Source: Bactericera cockerelli | Lineage: Eukaryota; Arthropoda; Insecta; Hemiptera; Triozidae | Direction of reading: 5' to 3' | Assembly (NCBI GenBank): GCA_024516035.1 | Contig: CM044961.1 | Coordinates: 10,680,094-10,744,093, forward strand | Length of the DNA: 64,000 bases | Shown here: positions 28,001 to 37,323 of the stretch, piece by piece | Layout: the number at the start of each line of letters is the position of its first letter | Position numbering within the stretch: position 1 is the stretch's first letter | Made by a program: the position numbers and the translations under genes | The notes under the pieces: generated by a model | Seen by the model: the letters and a program-made list of their open reading frames with translations, nothing else | Told to the model about the DNA's origin: nothing | Databases searched by the model: none

Positions 28001-30209
28001 AAATAAAACTTATTCAAAATCAGATACAGTATCGAATTTCCAAAATCTTCCTTTAAACCGTCCAAGTCTGTTTAAATAATGTATTCAGAGAATGCGTTAT
28101 TTCAACAAATTTTCACGGTTGGAACTGAAACGTAAGAGTGAGAGTTCCCCAAGTCTCCCTTTCAACCGTTAAATTCTGTCTAGATAATGCACTGTCTAAA
28201 TAATAAATTAATCATTCAAACGGAATTTGACGGTTGGTAGGGAGATTTTGAGAGTAAGTGCTTTATGGAATGAGGCTCTGATACACTTGAGAGGGAAGCT
28301 CCACTTCCAAAGGGTATTGTTCCCCAAGAAAGGGAGATCATATGTTGACAAGTCCAGATTCATCAAAAATTCTCGCAGGCCACTAACAATTCTGTCTGAG
28401 CTCGTCTATTTGTGGGAGATCTCACCCAATGTGAAAAAGGACTGCCATTAGTTTACTAATATTATTTATTTTAATATTGTTGTCATTGGGGAACATGCAC
28501 TGGGTGGGATTCAAACCACTAGGTGGGATATTATCCCTAAGCTATTTGGATCACGAGAGTATCTGCTTAACCACTATATTTGTTCTGGGCTTAAGAGCTT
28601 TACTTATAAAGCTTTGCCCAAACTCACCATAAACATTTTTTTAGATATTAAGTTTTTATTGTAATTGTATTTTATGGCAACCCTTTGTAACATAATATTA
28701 CAAATAAATACATTCAATTCAATTCAACTCACCACAACCTTCTCATACACCGACTTGGCAAAGTCCAAATCCTCGAACCGTCTTTCCAAGTTGAAGATGT
28801 ACGTCTTGAGCCAGGTCAGCAGAGGCAGGTCCACTCCGAGGCCCAAGTTGGGGTACTGGGGGGCGTGCACGTGGGCGTCTACGAAGCCGGGGATGAGGAA
28901 CTGGTTGGGCGCCAGGTGTTGGGTGAGGGGGGAGTTACCGTTTGTGTGGGCGACGGGGGATTCATTGGTTGTGACTGAGGTGATCTGTTGGGGAACAAAT
29001 GAGAATAGGTGTTGGGTGAGGGGGGAGTTACCGTTTGTGTGGGCGACGGGGGATTCATTGGTTGTGACTGAGGTGATCTGTTGGGGAACAAATGAGAATA
29101 GGTGTTGGGTGAGGGGGGAGTTACCGTTTGTGTGGGCGACGGGGGATTCATTGGTTGTGACTGAGGTGATCTGTTGGGGAACAAATGAGAATAGATGTTG
29201 AGGAAGGAAGGAAGAAGTTTCATACTTTATTTTGTTTCATATGACAGTATGTATCTTCATTTCAAATACCTTTGAGGTATAATATCTTTTGTAATTTTAG
29301 GGGGAAAGTATTACTAAAACAAATATACGGGAAAAGATATTACAACTTAAATACCTAGTCCCTCTAGTTTTGCTATTGGAAAGAGGTGCCAACGAATGTT
29401 GAGAATTGTGACATCATGTGCTAATTTTAATGGTTTTAATCAATTATTTTTATAGTACTCATGGAATAGCTCAGTGGTTAAGCACTCGCTTGCCATGCGG
29501 AAAGTCCCAGGTTTGAACCCCCACGCCGACAAAAATTTATATTCAAAACTTGGTTACAGTTGTTTGTAAGGGATACCTTCCGGTGCGCTCATGTTGACCC
29601 AGCACCTAAATGGGAAGTACTGTGTCACTTCTCGCCCATCAGAGGAGAGGCATACTACGGGATGGGCAGGCTACAACACAGACCATAAGAAGCGTCTACA
29701 GTAGCTCCTGTTTCATGGCTACGAAATAAAAAAGGCTGTGAAACACTCATACGAGGTCCGACAGTAAAGTTCCCGGATGACACCCATAGCTTCGGCTCTG
29801 ATGTACATAGCTCAACAAGTTTTTGCAGGAATTAACCATAGTTCCTCATGTCCATATTTCATTAACTTTAATTTCTTTCTGTGTTTGATTATGACTGAGT
29901 ATTTGAAAACTACCGATCAGAAAGAAATTAAAGTTAATGAAATATGAACATGAGGAACTATGGTTAATTCCTGCAAAAACTTGTTGAGCTATGTACATCA
30001 GAGCCGGAGCTATAGGGGTCGTCCGGGAACTTTATTGTCGGACCTCGTATTTACAAAATAATAAGATAGCAGGTATTCTTCTTAGATTGGTTTCTTACTT
30101 TGCCGTTAGTGACCTCTATGCTACACTTGTCCAGGTACTCCATACAGTCACTCTCCGTGTTCCAGTGGACCACAGGGCCAGTGAAGATTTGGGTCTGAAA
30201 AGTAAACAT
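20818..30209 (-). CDS. GDA: Guanine deaminase (amidohydrolase), 7 exons
   Basis: Join on the minus strand: 30209-30099, 28984-28733, 27046-26828, 23871-23656, 23084-22931, 22221-22012, 21062-20818. All GT-AG, phases consistent (0,0,0,0,1,1). The enzyme converts guanine to xanthine and ammonia in purine salvage/catabolism in the cytosol. Motifs: N-terminal barrel strand TQIFTGPVVHW; metal-binding PGFVDAHVHAPQYPN; LSCGTTTASYFGTIHTD; HLSENQAEI; LAHGIHLSE; SSNCFLQSG; GLGTDMGAGYS with the metal-ligand Asp; GGAKALNLEDQIGNFSAGKQ; and the C-terminal strand RVYVAGAKVV. The metal-ligand His and Asp residues are all there. The start is uncertain: ATG at 30218 or 30209 is in frame, but a TTTTCAG acceptor just before 30194 leaves room for an upstream first exon. 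Several exon edges are seeds of tandem arrays. Confidence 0.93.
21183..21340 (-). repeat. LINE 3' tail (antisense)
   Basis: (TTA)n, AACACTTCATTAGATAGGTA, then GTGATTATCGTCTGAGATAA, as at 9721. Confidence 0.6.
21340..21550 (-). repeat. hAT-family end fragment plus SINE tail
   Basis: GGGGCCCCGCGCCTTGAAAT and the end TAATCCGACACTG (21493-21505) match the 8387 element in reverse. A short piece of 5S-SINE tail follows (ACCATCCAGTTGAAAGCGAT). Confidence 0.6.
22012..22221 (-). CDS. GDA: Guanine deaminase exon 6
   Basis: G|GT split Gly, then LGTDMGAGYSPSILEVARRS, metal-ligand Asp included. Donor GTCAGT. Confidence 0.93.
22255..22440 (-). repeat. LINE 3'-tail-like fragment
   Basis: AATAGCTTTTATTTGTACAA and AAGAGGCATGTGACCAATTG. 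A similar start (AATAGCCTTTATTTGAATAA) is at 27890. Confidence 0.4.
22931..23084 (-). CDS. GDA: Guanine deaminase exon 5
   Basis: TILAHGIHLSEAELEVIASR and HCPSSNCFLQSG. Acceptor TTCCAACAG, donor GTAAGA. Confidence 0.93.
23124..23345 (-). repeat. 30-bp tandem array in an intron, near an acceptor
   Basis: Seven to eight units (AATACAATACCTATGAAACC plus ATGACAAAAC). It begins about 40 bp upstream of the exon 5 acceptor. Being 30 bp, it stays open in the exon's own frame on the minus strand. Confidence 0.9.
23656..23871 (-). CDS. GDA: Guanine deaminase exon 4
   Basis: 72 codons. YPLVQPIITPRFAVTCEMDT and IQTHLSENQAEIAEVKRM; the His of THLSEN is a substrate/metal-site residue. Confidence 0.94.
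24010..24125 (+). repeat. LINE-like 3' tail
   Basis: GAACCGCCCTTGATCAAGTT plus AATAAAACTTGATCC. The same motif is inside the hAT element at about 8850. Confidence 0.5.
24840..25062 (+). repeat. (GAAAGA)n/(GA)n microsatellite
   Basis: Over 200 bp of AGAGAG and AAAGAGAAAGAG. ORFs here are Arg/Glu/Lys low-complexity. Confidence 0.95.
25430..25660. repeat. Dispersed repeat, copy 1
   Basis: Shares GACAATTTTAAGGATCAAAG, CACTCCACCAATCACAG-like and CCTATTTCATAATTTGGCTC with 33380-33620. Class unknown. Confidence 0.7.
25673..25905 (-). mobile_element. Helitron-like 3' end (minus orientation)
   Basis: Read on the minus strand it ends in CTAG followed by T, after a hairpin GCCCGC-AAA-GCGGGC (25700-25686). 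This is the Helitron terminus layout. The 5' end could not be placed before the foldback element at 25911. Confidence 0.6.
25911..26774. mobile_element. Foldback element (864 bp) with TA target site
   Basis: CAGGGTGGGGCAAAAGTCTG at the left and CAGACTTTTGCCCCACCCTG at the right. The inverted arms are about 370 bp long, and both sides are flanked by TATA. The central loop holds a further copy of the arm's inner segment (CCCATGTCGGGGCCAGGG). No ORF. Confidence 0.9.
26828..27046 (-). CDS. GDA: Guanine deaminase exon 3
   Basis: 73 codons, NRTLSCGTTTASYFGTIHTD to FVVEMKKKS; acceptor CTCTCAG, donor GTGAGT. The acceptor and first six bases are part of the 35-bp array. Confidence 0.94.
27041..27318 (-). 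repeat. 35-bp tandem array duplicating a 3' splice acceptor (block 1)
   Basis: Eight units (TTCTATTCTGAGAGAAGAAA plus GCACAGGGGGTTCACA). On the gene strand each has TTCTCTCAG followed by AATAGA, the acceptor and first exon bases of exon 3. Confidence 0.95.
27418..27465 (-). pseudogene. Duplicated fragment of guanine deaminase exon 3
   Basis: A copy of the acceptor and first 15 codons of exon 3 (NRTLSCGTTTASYFG), then an in-frame TGA. It seeds the second array block. Confidence 0.88.
27460..27700 (-). repeat. 35-bp array block 2 with duplicated flank
   Basis: Six units of the same 35-bp repeat, followed by CATCGGTGAAAGTCACCGGA, which also follows block 1. So about 380 bp (exon start, array, flank) was duplicated as a whole. 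Confidence 0.92.
27880..28030 (-). repeat. LINE 3' tail-like fragment
   Basis: TTTATTTATTTATAATAGCC and AT-rich sequence, as at 22255. Confidence 0.4.
28490..28590 (-). repeat. tRNA-derived SINE fragment
   Basis: TGCACTGGGTGGGATTCAAA (reverse B box) resembles 52465-52560. Confidence 0.45.
28733..28984 (-). CDS. GDA: Guanine deaminase exon 2 (metal-binding HxH)
   Basis: 84 codons from ITSVTTNESPVAHTNG to DFAKSVYEKVV, with the PGFVDAHVHAPQYPN motif. Start taken at the gene-proximal acceptor CCCCAACAG; two identical acceptors lie 93 and 186 bp upstream. Confidence 0.93.
28917..29196 (-). repeat. 93-bp tandem array with three in-frame acceptors
   Basis: Three copies of a 93-bp unit, nearly identical. 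Each holds CCCCAACAG and the first 23 codons of exon 2. 93 bp is 31 codons, and the exon frame runs through the copies without a stop (TQHLFSFVPQQITSVTTN). Confidence 0.96.
29457..29750 (+). repeat. tRNA-derived SINE family A, full length
   Basis: Head GGAATAGCTCAGTGGTTAAG, B box GGTTTGAACCCC. The body is GTTGACCCAGCACCTAAATG and the 3' end GCTACGAAATAAAAAAGGCT. Confidence 0.85.
29752..30047. mobile_element. Foldback MITE (296 bp), TA target site
   Basis: CGAGGTCCGACAGTAAAGTT at the left and AACTTTATTGTCGGACCTCG at the right, flanked by TA. Arms are about 130 bp, the loop about 36 bp. Tc1/mariner-like by TSD. It lies 51 bp past the donor of the first guanine deaminase exon. Confidence 0.88.
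30099..30209 (-). CDS. GDA: Guanine deaminase first recognised exon
   Basis: MFTFQTQIFTGPVVHWNTES to CSIEVTNGK, donor GTAAGA. The N-terminal beta-strand (F-x-G-x-V-V-H) fits the family. It may start at 30194 if TTTTCAG is an acceptor. Confidence 0.8.
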
Positions 30210-30544
30210 TTTTACCATAAAAAAAAATAAATATAAATAGCCAGCTAGAAATCGGATAGGATTCTGGAGCATCTCAACTGAGGTATTGATTCTGAACCTC
30301 AAAATGTATAAAAATTTCCGACGACTTGATTTATTTCCCTCTAGTAACTGTAAGCATGTACCTATTATGTCGATTTGTAGATGGTTTTTTCTTTAGATCT
30401 GATAGAGATCCATTGCTTAAAAAAAGATGATTTCTTCTATCCTGTTTGCGTCTGCCTGAGCGGGAATTGAACCCAAGGTTCAGAATGAGGCTCACTAATT
30501 TCTGTCTCACTTATGTGAGCTAAGAAGACGCCAGGCCTTCATTC

Positions 30545-30738
30545 CAAGCCGACCTCCGTGGCTCAGTGGTTAAGAGCATTCGTTACTGACCCGGAGACTG
30601 CGGGTTCGAATCCCGGCCGGAGCGGAAATTTCTGACCGAAATTTTCCGTTTCCGGAATGGCATGGATGTAAAGGTAAAGTGCCCTGAAGTAATGCGAAAG
30701 CGCTTCCGGGGCACACTTACCTTTTTTTTTGTTAAAAA
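30545..30738 (+). repeat. tRNA-derived SINE family F
   Basis: Head ACCTCCGTGGCTCAGTGGTT, B box GGGTTCGAATCCCGG; the tail AAAGTGCCCTGAAGTAATGC is followed by a T/A run. Inverse copy at 62304-62490. Confidence 0.85.
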
Positions 30739-30739
30739 A

Positions 30740-31978
30740 AGGCCTTCATTCCAGGAAGCACTCTCATAATCCCCAAATATTCTTTTCAACTTCACTCTGA
30801 TTGGGTTATTTGGGTAAACAACACAAACACTCTGATTGGTTTATTTGGGTAAATAAACCAATTGATAGGGTTATTTGAACGAAATTAGACGGTTCAAAGG
30901 AAGATTTTGAGAGTGCTTCCTGGAAATATGAGGCCCTAGGGCTTTTATGTTGTGCTATCTGCATTTTCTTATTAGGTACTATGGTCTGGAAGGGAATAGG
31001 TACTATGGTAATACTCGTAATTATCACAACCCTTGATTAGTGGTTCAAACATTATGTTAACTCAACATATACAATTTATACATTATTAATTTACGCTCTA
31101 TACATAACTGTTACTTACCATAACTGCGTTTCAGCTTATTTCTCGGTACAAATTGAGACAAATTATGGTTCAAATAAACCAACTATAAATACATATACCT
31201 ATATTTGTGTAGTTACATGGTACTTTTGATTATCTATTTTAAAAAACTTCAGTTCCGAATTGAAGAAAAACCACTTATTTTTCACTTTTCGACAATGTAT
31301 GTAAATTCAATTCTCCGTTTATCCTGCAAGAATGAGACTGAGTCTCTTTACTTTCACAGATAGTTAAAACAATGTATCTCTCTTCGAAAAATAATGACGC
31401 GTTATTTTTTGGCGAACAAGACTAACTTTTTATGTATCACCGATTCAAAAAGAGCAATTAAATACGGCTAGTATGTTTATTTCTAGGAATCACACAGCTT
31501 ATTTTACGTTCAAACGCTCGTGAAAGAGAAAAGAAATTCCACGTGCTTTCAGGAACAAAACTAATCGTTGACTGGAAGTCGATACTCGAATTCTTATCTT
31601 TCAACCATGGGCCTGTCTCATGAACACTTGTACAGCTGTTGTACACGAGGTTTTTAACGGTTTCGGTTACCATGGCAACAGCATATTATGTACATAGCGT
31701 CTACACGCTATGATAATATGTAGTGTAGATAGAGGTAACTAAACATATTATTATTATTATGCTGAGTAAAGTGATAATAGCCAATATAGTCAGTAAAGTC
31801 ATTCATATTATTATTATTATTATTGCTATATTGAGTTAGGTGATAAGATGAGTGCTGATATTATGTAGTCATTCAATACAGATGTTTACATTATACATCT
31901 GGTACATTGTAAATAGGTATTTGATGAAATAAATATACATTCCTAATGTCAACGATGTGCTGAATTGATATTGAAGTG
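30740..31978. other. Intergenic stretch, no gene seen
   Basis: AT-rich with (ATT)n runs at about 31750 and 31810. No exon of either neighbour recognised, although a first guanine deaminase exon could be here. Confidence 0.4.
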
Positions 31979-31979
31979 C

Positions 31980-32245
31980 ATTGGTAGTCAAGTGGTTAAG
32001 GCGCTAGTCTGGTAATCCAGGTAGCGTAGGGATCCGTTGGTTCGAATCCCATCCACAGCATGAATTTTTCCTCATTTATTTGAGTTTGTGACCACATAAT
32101 AAAAAGACTCTGAGGGTTGGGTGGTAGAAAATGCTTTGAACATTAACCTCGCCTTAGACTCTGAGAGTAAGGTTTAGGTGGTAGAAATTCTTTGAGCATT
32201 AACCTCGCCTGGTGGTTACCTTCCACTAAAAACTATTATTATTAT
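31980..32245 (+). repeat. tRNA-derived SINE family E, full length
   Basis: Head GTAGTCAAGTGGTTAAGGCG, B box GGTTCGAATCCC. The body CATTAACCTCGCCTGGTGGT occurs with an internal duplication, and the tail is (ATT)n. Confidence 0.82.
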
Positions 32246-32391
32246 ATTCATACATGATACAGTGATACCTACACAGTGCCGGGTTTCATCTGATCAAGAA
32301 TATAAATAGGGGAGGAAAAGAGAAAGAGAAAAAATCTGATGTGAAACCATACGACTTTCCTTATCACCCGAAAATAAGTCACATTCCGCCT

Positions 32392-32495
32392 CTGGTGACT
32401 CAACGGTAAAAGATTTTTTGCTTAACTTGGAACTCGAACCACCGACCTCGAGATTACAAGTCCGCCGCCTTATTCATCAAGCTACTGATGTCGGT
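32392..32495 (-). repeat. tRNA-derived SINE family D-like
   Basis: ACTCGAACCACCGACCTCGA, TACAAGTCCGCCGCCTTATT. Confidence 0.6.
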
Positions 32496-32759
32496 GCACG
32501 GCTAGTTAAAATATGAATTATAATAATCAATGAAAAATGTCGGATCCCGAGATAAATCTAACTTACGTAAGGACGAAGTTAACAAAGAAATAAGAAAGAA
32601 AATTACAAAGTTTATTAATTAGGAAAGTAAATAACCATGTAATGAACAAGATAACATAAAGTTAACCATGTAATTAACAAGATAAGATAAAGTTATGTAA
32701 TTGCGCATGTTATTATTGTATATTTTTATAATAATGATTAGGTATGTACATTATCTTGT

Positions 32760-32825
32760 AAGACCGACCTCAGTAGGTCAATCGATAAGGTGGCGAACTC
32801 TTAACTTAGAGTTCAGTTGTTGGAA
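32760..32825 (+). repeat. SINE family D head fragment
   Basis: GACCGACCTCAGTAGGTCAA then GATAAGGTGGCGAACTC. Confidence 0.55.
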
Positions 32826-32928
32826 TATATTTGTCAAATACCAATTTGGTAATATGAGTCTTAGATTATCTATTTATACAATACATAGATACATAATATA
32901 AATAGATACATAATATTATCTCTATATA

Positions 32929-33151
32929 TAAAACAGAAAAAAGGACTACCTATGTTTGTTTGTCCGGAGTTGTTTAGCCAAAACGGTAAGAGATAGCGAA
33001 AAAATGTCTCAGAATTGACCCCCCCAAAACCATTATTGCTTTGTCCAGAAAAATTATAAAAAGTTCAAAAAGGCATTGCTGTCCAGCAGTACGGTCAAGC
33101 CTTAGTAAATTTGAAATTTAGTCCTGTTGCAAAGCACAGGCAAACGGCTAG
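32929..33151 (+). mobile_element. Short nonautonomous Helitron
   Basis: 5' end TCTCTATATATAAAA, 3' end CTAG. It is inserted between A and T and has a small hairpin CCTGT-TGCAAAGC-ACAGG seven bases before the CTAG. 223 bp, no ORF. Confidence 0.78.
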
Positions 33152-33379
33152 TCTATTTATACAATAAAACAGCCAAGTCTCCTTTAGAACTGGGTCACTC
33201 GATCCTCTGACCTTTCGACCCAGGATCAGTCTTGTAATTAATTGCTATCCTTGATCCGCAGGATCCTTGGTATGATTAATTTAACCTATCCTATACAAGT
33301 CTACATTCATAGTCCTACAGACGGCATATTAATATTAGACAAGAAACTAATATTGGAAAGCAATACTTAAAAACTATAC

Positions 33380-33730
33380 GATGGAGACAATTTTAAGGAT
33401 CAAAGTTCTACAGCAAATTTAAAAAAAATAAAACTACAACAAATATAGGGGAACACCTCAAGTCAGACACTCCACCAATCACAGCGCGGACAGAGCCCCA
33501 TATTTCGAATCCTTATTCGAATCCTATTTCATAATTTGGCTCTAAGTAGGCGGCCACAACGAGGACCCTGGGCCTATACCCTACAGCCCTGCACCCCTGG
33601 TACTTATAGCATAATATAGATGATTTTCGGAACTTCGTTGTGGGCGCTTGAATTAAATTTAATAATCTGGTTGGATTATTTTACGTGGTACTGGCTCTAC
33701 CCCCAGGGTTCAGGGTATAGGCCTCCGTTG
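33380..33730. repeat. Dispersed repeat, copy 2
   Basis: Matches 25430-25660 (GACAATTTTAAGGATCAAAG; CGGCCACAACGAGGACCCTG) and extends further right. Confidence 0.7.
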
Positions 33731-35285
33731 TGTTGGTGCATTAAGTTACAAGTCAGCCACTTTTTTTTTTAACAATGTCTCAAGCAGGTTTTCGTTCAAT
33801 ATTTTATATTTATATAAATAAACTCTCTCTCTCTCTCTATTACTCAAGTCCTAACAAAGACTCTCCACTTCTGTATCTTCTTCTTGTCCCTCGTACACAC
33901 ATGGTCGTCGCTCTTACAATGCTTATTCCTTTGTCTTTATAAAGTCCTGTAAGTATAAGTCCTTCATGTAAGTATAAAGTCCGCCACTTTATACTTACAT
34001 GAAGGTACTGAGGTCGAATGATAACTAGAACTAAGGACATGCTAAGTACTAAGGTATGTTTTATGTCTATTTGGGCTGATCCTTTGTCCCAGCTCTCCGC
34101 ATTAAACTCATCCACCCTGAGAGAGATAAGATTCGCAACAAAAATTTGCATATTGTAAAATGTTCATCACAGCGGAAGGAAGTTTTGAACTCAAGACCAG
34201 CGTCTTTTTTTTTTTTTTTTTACTTCTACTATATTATGACAAATATTATTTAGTATCTATTATAAATGACCAATGATCTTAATCGTATTGAATGTCTTAA
34301 ATGAACCTTATCAACAAACAAAAAATATATTAATCTCTTCTGTTTGTTACTACTAATTTGCTAATCTTTCGCAATTTAATTGCAATCCCATCCTTAATAA
34401 TCATCCATTAATTCTGTTTAATTGTAAATGTCACTCAACATAATTATGCAAATGTCAGAAGACCATTGTCTAGTCTTTTTAATCACAAGAAAGTTACCAT
34501 AGGACCCAGTCTTTCCTTGTGGATTCTTGATGTGTGAGATTAGTGTAAATCCGGGATAGTGCATTGTGGAAATTTATTTGTTTGCTTGTACAAAAAATAA
34601 GCATTTACACAATTTTATTTTTGAGGTACTTTTGTTCTTTGAATAATTTCTGTTCCGAATTTTATTCGATTCGTAAAACTTAGTCTAATATTTGATTAAT
34701 AAATGTATTTAATAATACCCAAATATTCATAAACAAACAATATTATATTTTCATTTTTGAAGTTTGATTATAGAATTACCAATCGACTATTAAAAAAGTT
34801 CATCTATCTAAATGTGAAAAATATATTTTTTTTCTCTCATAAGGGCATGATGTGCATCTTTTGGTAAGTGGCAAGTATTCGAAAGTAGGTATAATTTCTG
34901 TGGAAATTATGTGGATAACTGGTTTGAGAGATATAAAGAGTTGAGGAACACTAATAAAAAATCAAAAAAAACTTTTCAAATCTTCCCATGTGAGCTGAAA
35001 AAATTGAGTCGAGAAAGTCTATAAACTTCAGAACTAGATAGACATATTATCAGAATATATTACTAACAGTAATATACATCTTCCATAGTAGCACAAACTG
35101 GAAGTGTGCCCAGCACACTAGCCGCATTCCCGCGCTGTATTGCAATGGACAGTCTTTCAGAAGTACTTCAAATTTCAGCAGTCAATACCTCACTCTCCAT
35201 TGTCAATGGCTGACTGAAAACTGACATACTTGAGATTAAAGTTGAAACTTTAATAAAAAGCATATATGAATATGAAATAAAAAAA
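33730..35285. other. AT-rich stretch, no gene recognised
   Basis: A (CT)n run near 33820 and a T run near 34205. A first exon (signal peptide) of the collagen gene would be expected near here but is not recognisable. Confidence 0.4.
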
Positions 35286-35289
35286 GTTA

Positions 35290-35430
35290 TCGTATTTGTG
35301 TTAATCACTTTCGCTATATCACAACTACTCAAACTCACTTCACTAAATCTACGCTAAAGCCGGGACTTGAAACACCGACCTTCAGATTACAAGTCCGCCG
35401 CATTATCGATCAAGCTACTGAGATCGGTTA
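35290..35430 (-). repeat. tRNA-derived SINE family D
   Basis: GTGTTAATCACTTTCGCTAT ... GACCTTCAGATTACAAGTCC, antisense. Confidence 0.75.
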
Positions 35431-35603
35431 ACTGAAAGCATTTACCTTTTATATAGATGATTTCTTCTGTAGATCCGATAGGGATCCATTGCTTAAAAAA
35501 ACATTGCTTAAAACGCAAAAATGTATAGTTATATATTTTATATTCCAGCTTTCACCTCTATCTCCCCCTGCTCTGTCTATTGCTGACTCACTCTTCGGGC
35601 CAG

Positions 35604-35718
35604 GACCAGAATGAAATAGTTGTCCCTCTGACTGATGGCGGTGCTGATAACTCAAGCATGGACCTGCTGACTGAAGAGGTGGTGGACATGAGTCAGAAGA
35701 GTCAGACGAAGAGGACAG
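35604..35718 (+). CDS. Collagen exon upstream of the TSPN domain
   Basis: [18 protein letters not shown] to KSQTKRT; acceptor GGCCAG, donor GTAGAG. End phase 1 fits the next exon (G|AC). No homology, so assigned by splice phase and position. Confidence 0.55.
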
Positions 35719-35734
35719 GTAGAGGAATCAAATA

Positions 35735-35770
<36 letters not shown>

Positions 35771-37281
35771 CCGCTATCTTTCACTAGCTAAAATCCGGCA
35801 CTTTGTCGCCGTTAAAGTTTTTTCCCGTGGTTGGTGTCCTACTTGAAAATGGTAATGATGTTTTAATTTTGATAATTTTCTAGGGAGTTTGACGGTGGTT
35901 AAGAAATGAGTGTATAAAGAGATTGCTATTATTAAATTCTTTATTAGATATAAAAAGTCAATTGTACAGTACAAATTAATTATTACAAAATTAAAAAAAT
36001 GGAAACAATAAAAATGAAAAAATAGATAAATATATATTATACAATTTATACACATTTGTCCTAACTAAGAGAGAGAAAGAGAGAAAAAGAAGAAGAAGGG
36101 GGAAAAAAAATCGGATCAAGTCATGAGCGCACGATTATCTCAATGGAGAGATACTTGCTTGCCATGCGGAAGGTCTCGGGTTCGATCTTCAGAGCCGACA
36201 AAAAAATATGCTTTCAAAATTTAGTTTCAGTTCTTTATAAGGGATACCTTCCCGTGCGTCCGTGTTGACCCAGCACCTAAATGGAAAGTATTGTATCACT
36301 TTTAGCCCATCAGAGGGCCATACTTCGGGATAGGCACTGGGACAAGCTACAACACAAACCACAAGCGTCTACGGTAGCTGCTGTTAAAAAAAGTCCGTTA
36401 AGTTGGCCCTGTCTAATATTAGATAAGTATAGGGAGGACGTACAATAACATCACAAGAGTTATGTTGAGTTAAATGTGTTCAAAATACATCATTATTTAT
36501 AATAAAAAAAAAACATAATGTGATTGAGACCATTAATATAAAAATATTTTATTTTTTAAAAAATAAATAAAGCTGGTAAGTAGAATTCGCAATACTTTTG
36601 AAGCCATTAAAAAAAAAAATTAATGGGCCAATTTTCAATTCTCAAGCCATAGGCAATAACCCGCCCTTTAGTTAGGACATATGTATATATTTTTTATTTT
36701 ATTTTTTTTTCCTTGTTTATATTATTAATATTGTCAATTTTTATATTTCATTTTTACCATTATTTGTCTGTATACAATATGTTTTACTAATAAAGAGCTT
36801 ATAAATATATAAATAAATACTGTGTTGGTGAAAGCCGACATCACTGTTTCTTTACCTGACCATTCCTCTCTCACTGTCTCCCTCCCCCCAGACGCCTCCT
36901 CCCTCCCCCTAGCAGACGGACACTACCCCCCCCGCGCCGTCTGCTCCGACCACCGCTACAGGCATGGCCGGGACGACATCGAAGACTTTGACTTCATTCG
37001 GAACTTCCAGCTGGATCGGGGGTCCCAGTTTCCGGGGGTCTACCGGATCCGGGGGTCGAACGGGGTCCAGATTGCGTACCGGATCCCCGAGACTGGGCGG
37101 CACCTGCAGATCCCCGCCTGGTGAGTGGGCGTTGTATTTCGGGGGGCGATAAGACCTCATTGGAAAAGTTTAATGTATTGTGATTATTGTGTTTATCAAT
37201 TGCCACACTATTTTTATCAATGGCTAAATATATACAATGCACAACTTCTAAGTAATAGCCCCTAGACAATGAATTATTATC

Positions 37282-37323
<42 letters not shown>

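Noticed and set aside
28665..29201. 178-residue plus-strand ORF
   Set aside because: Antisense shadow of the deaminase exon and its 93-bp array.
30549..30625. Looks like a tRNA gene (A and B boxes, about 75 nt)
   Set aside because: The same head with the same downstream body recurs at 62304-62490 and it ends in an A/T run, so it is a tRNA-derived SINE. The same reasoning applies to the other tRNA-like heads here.
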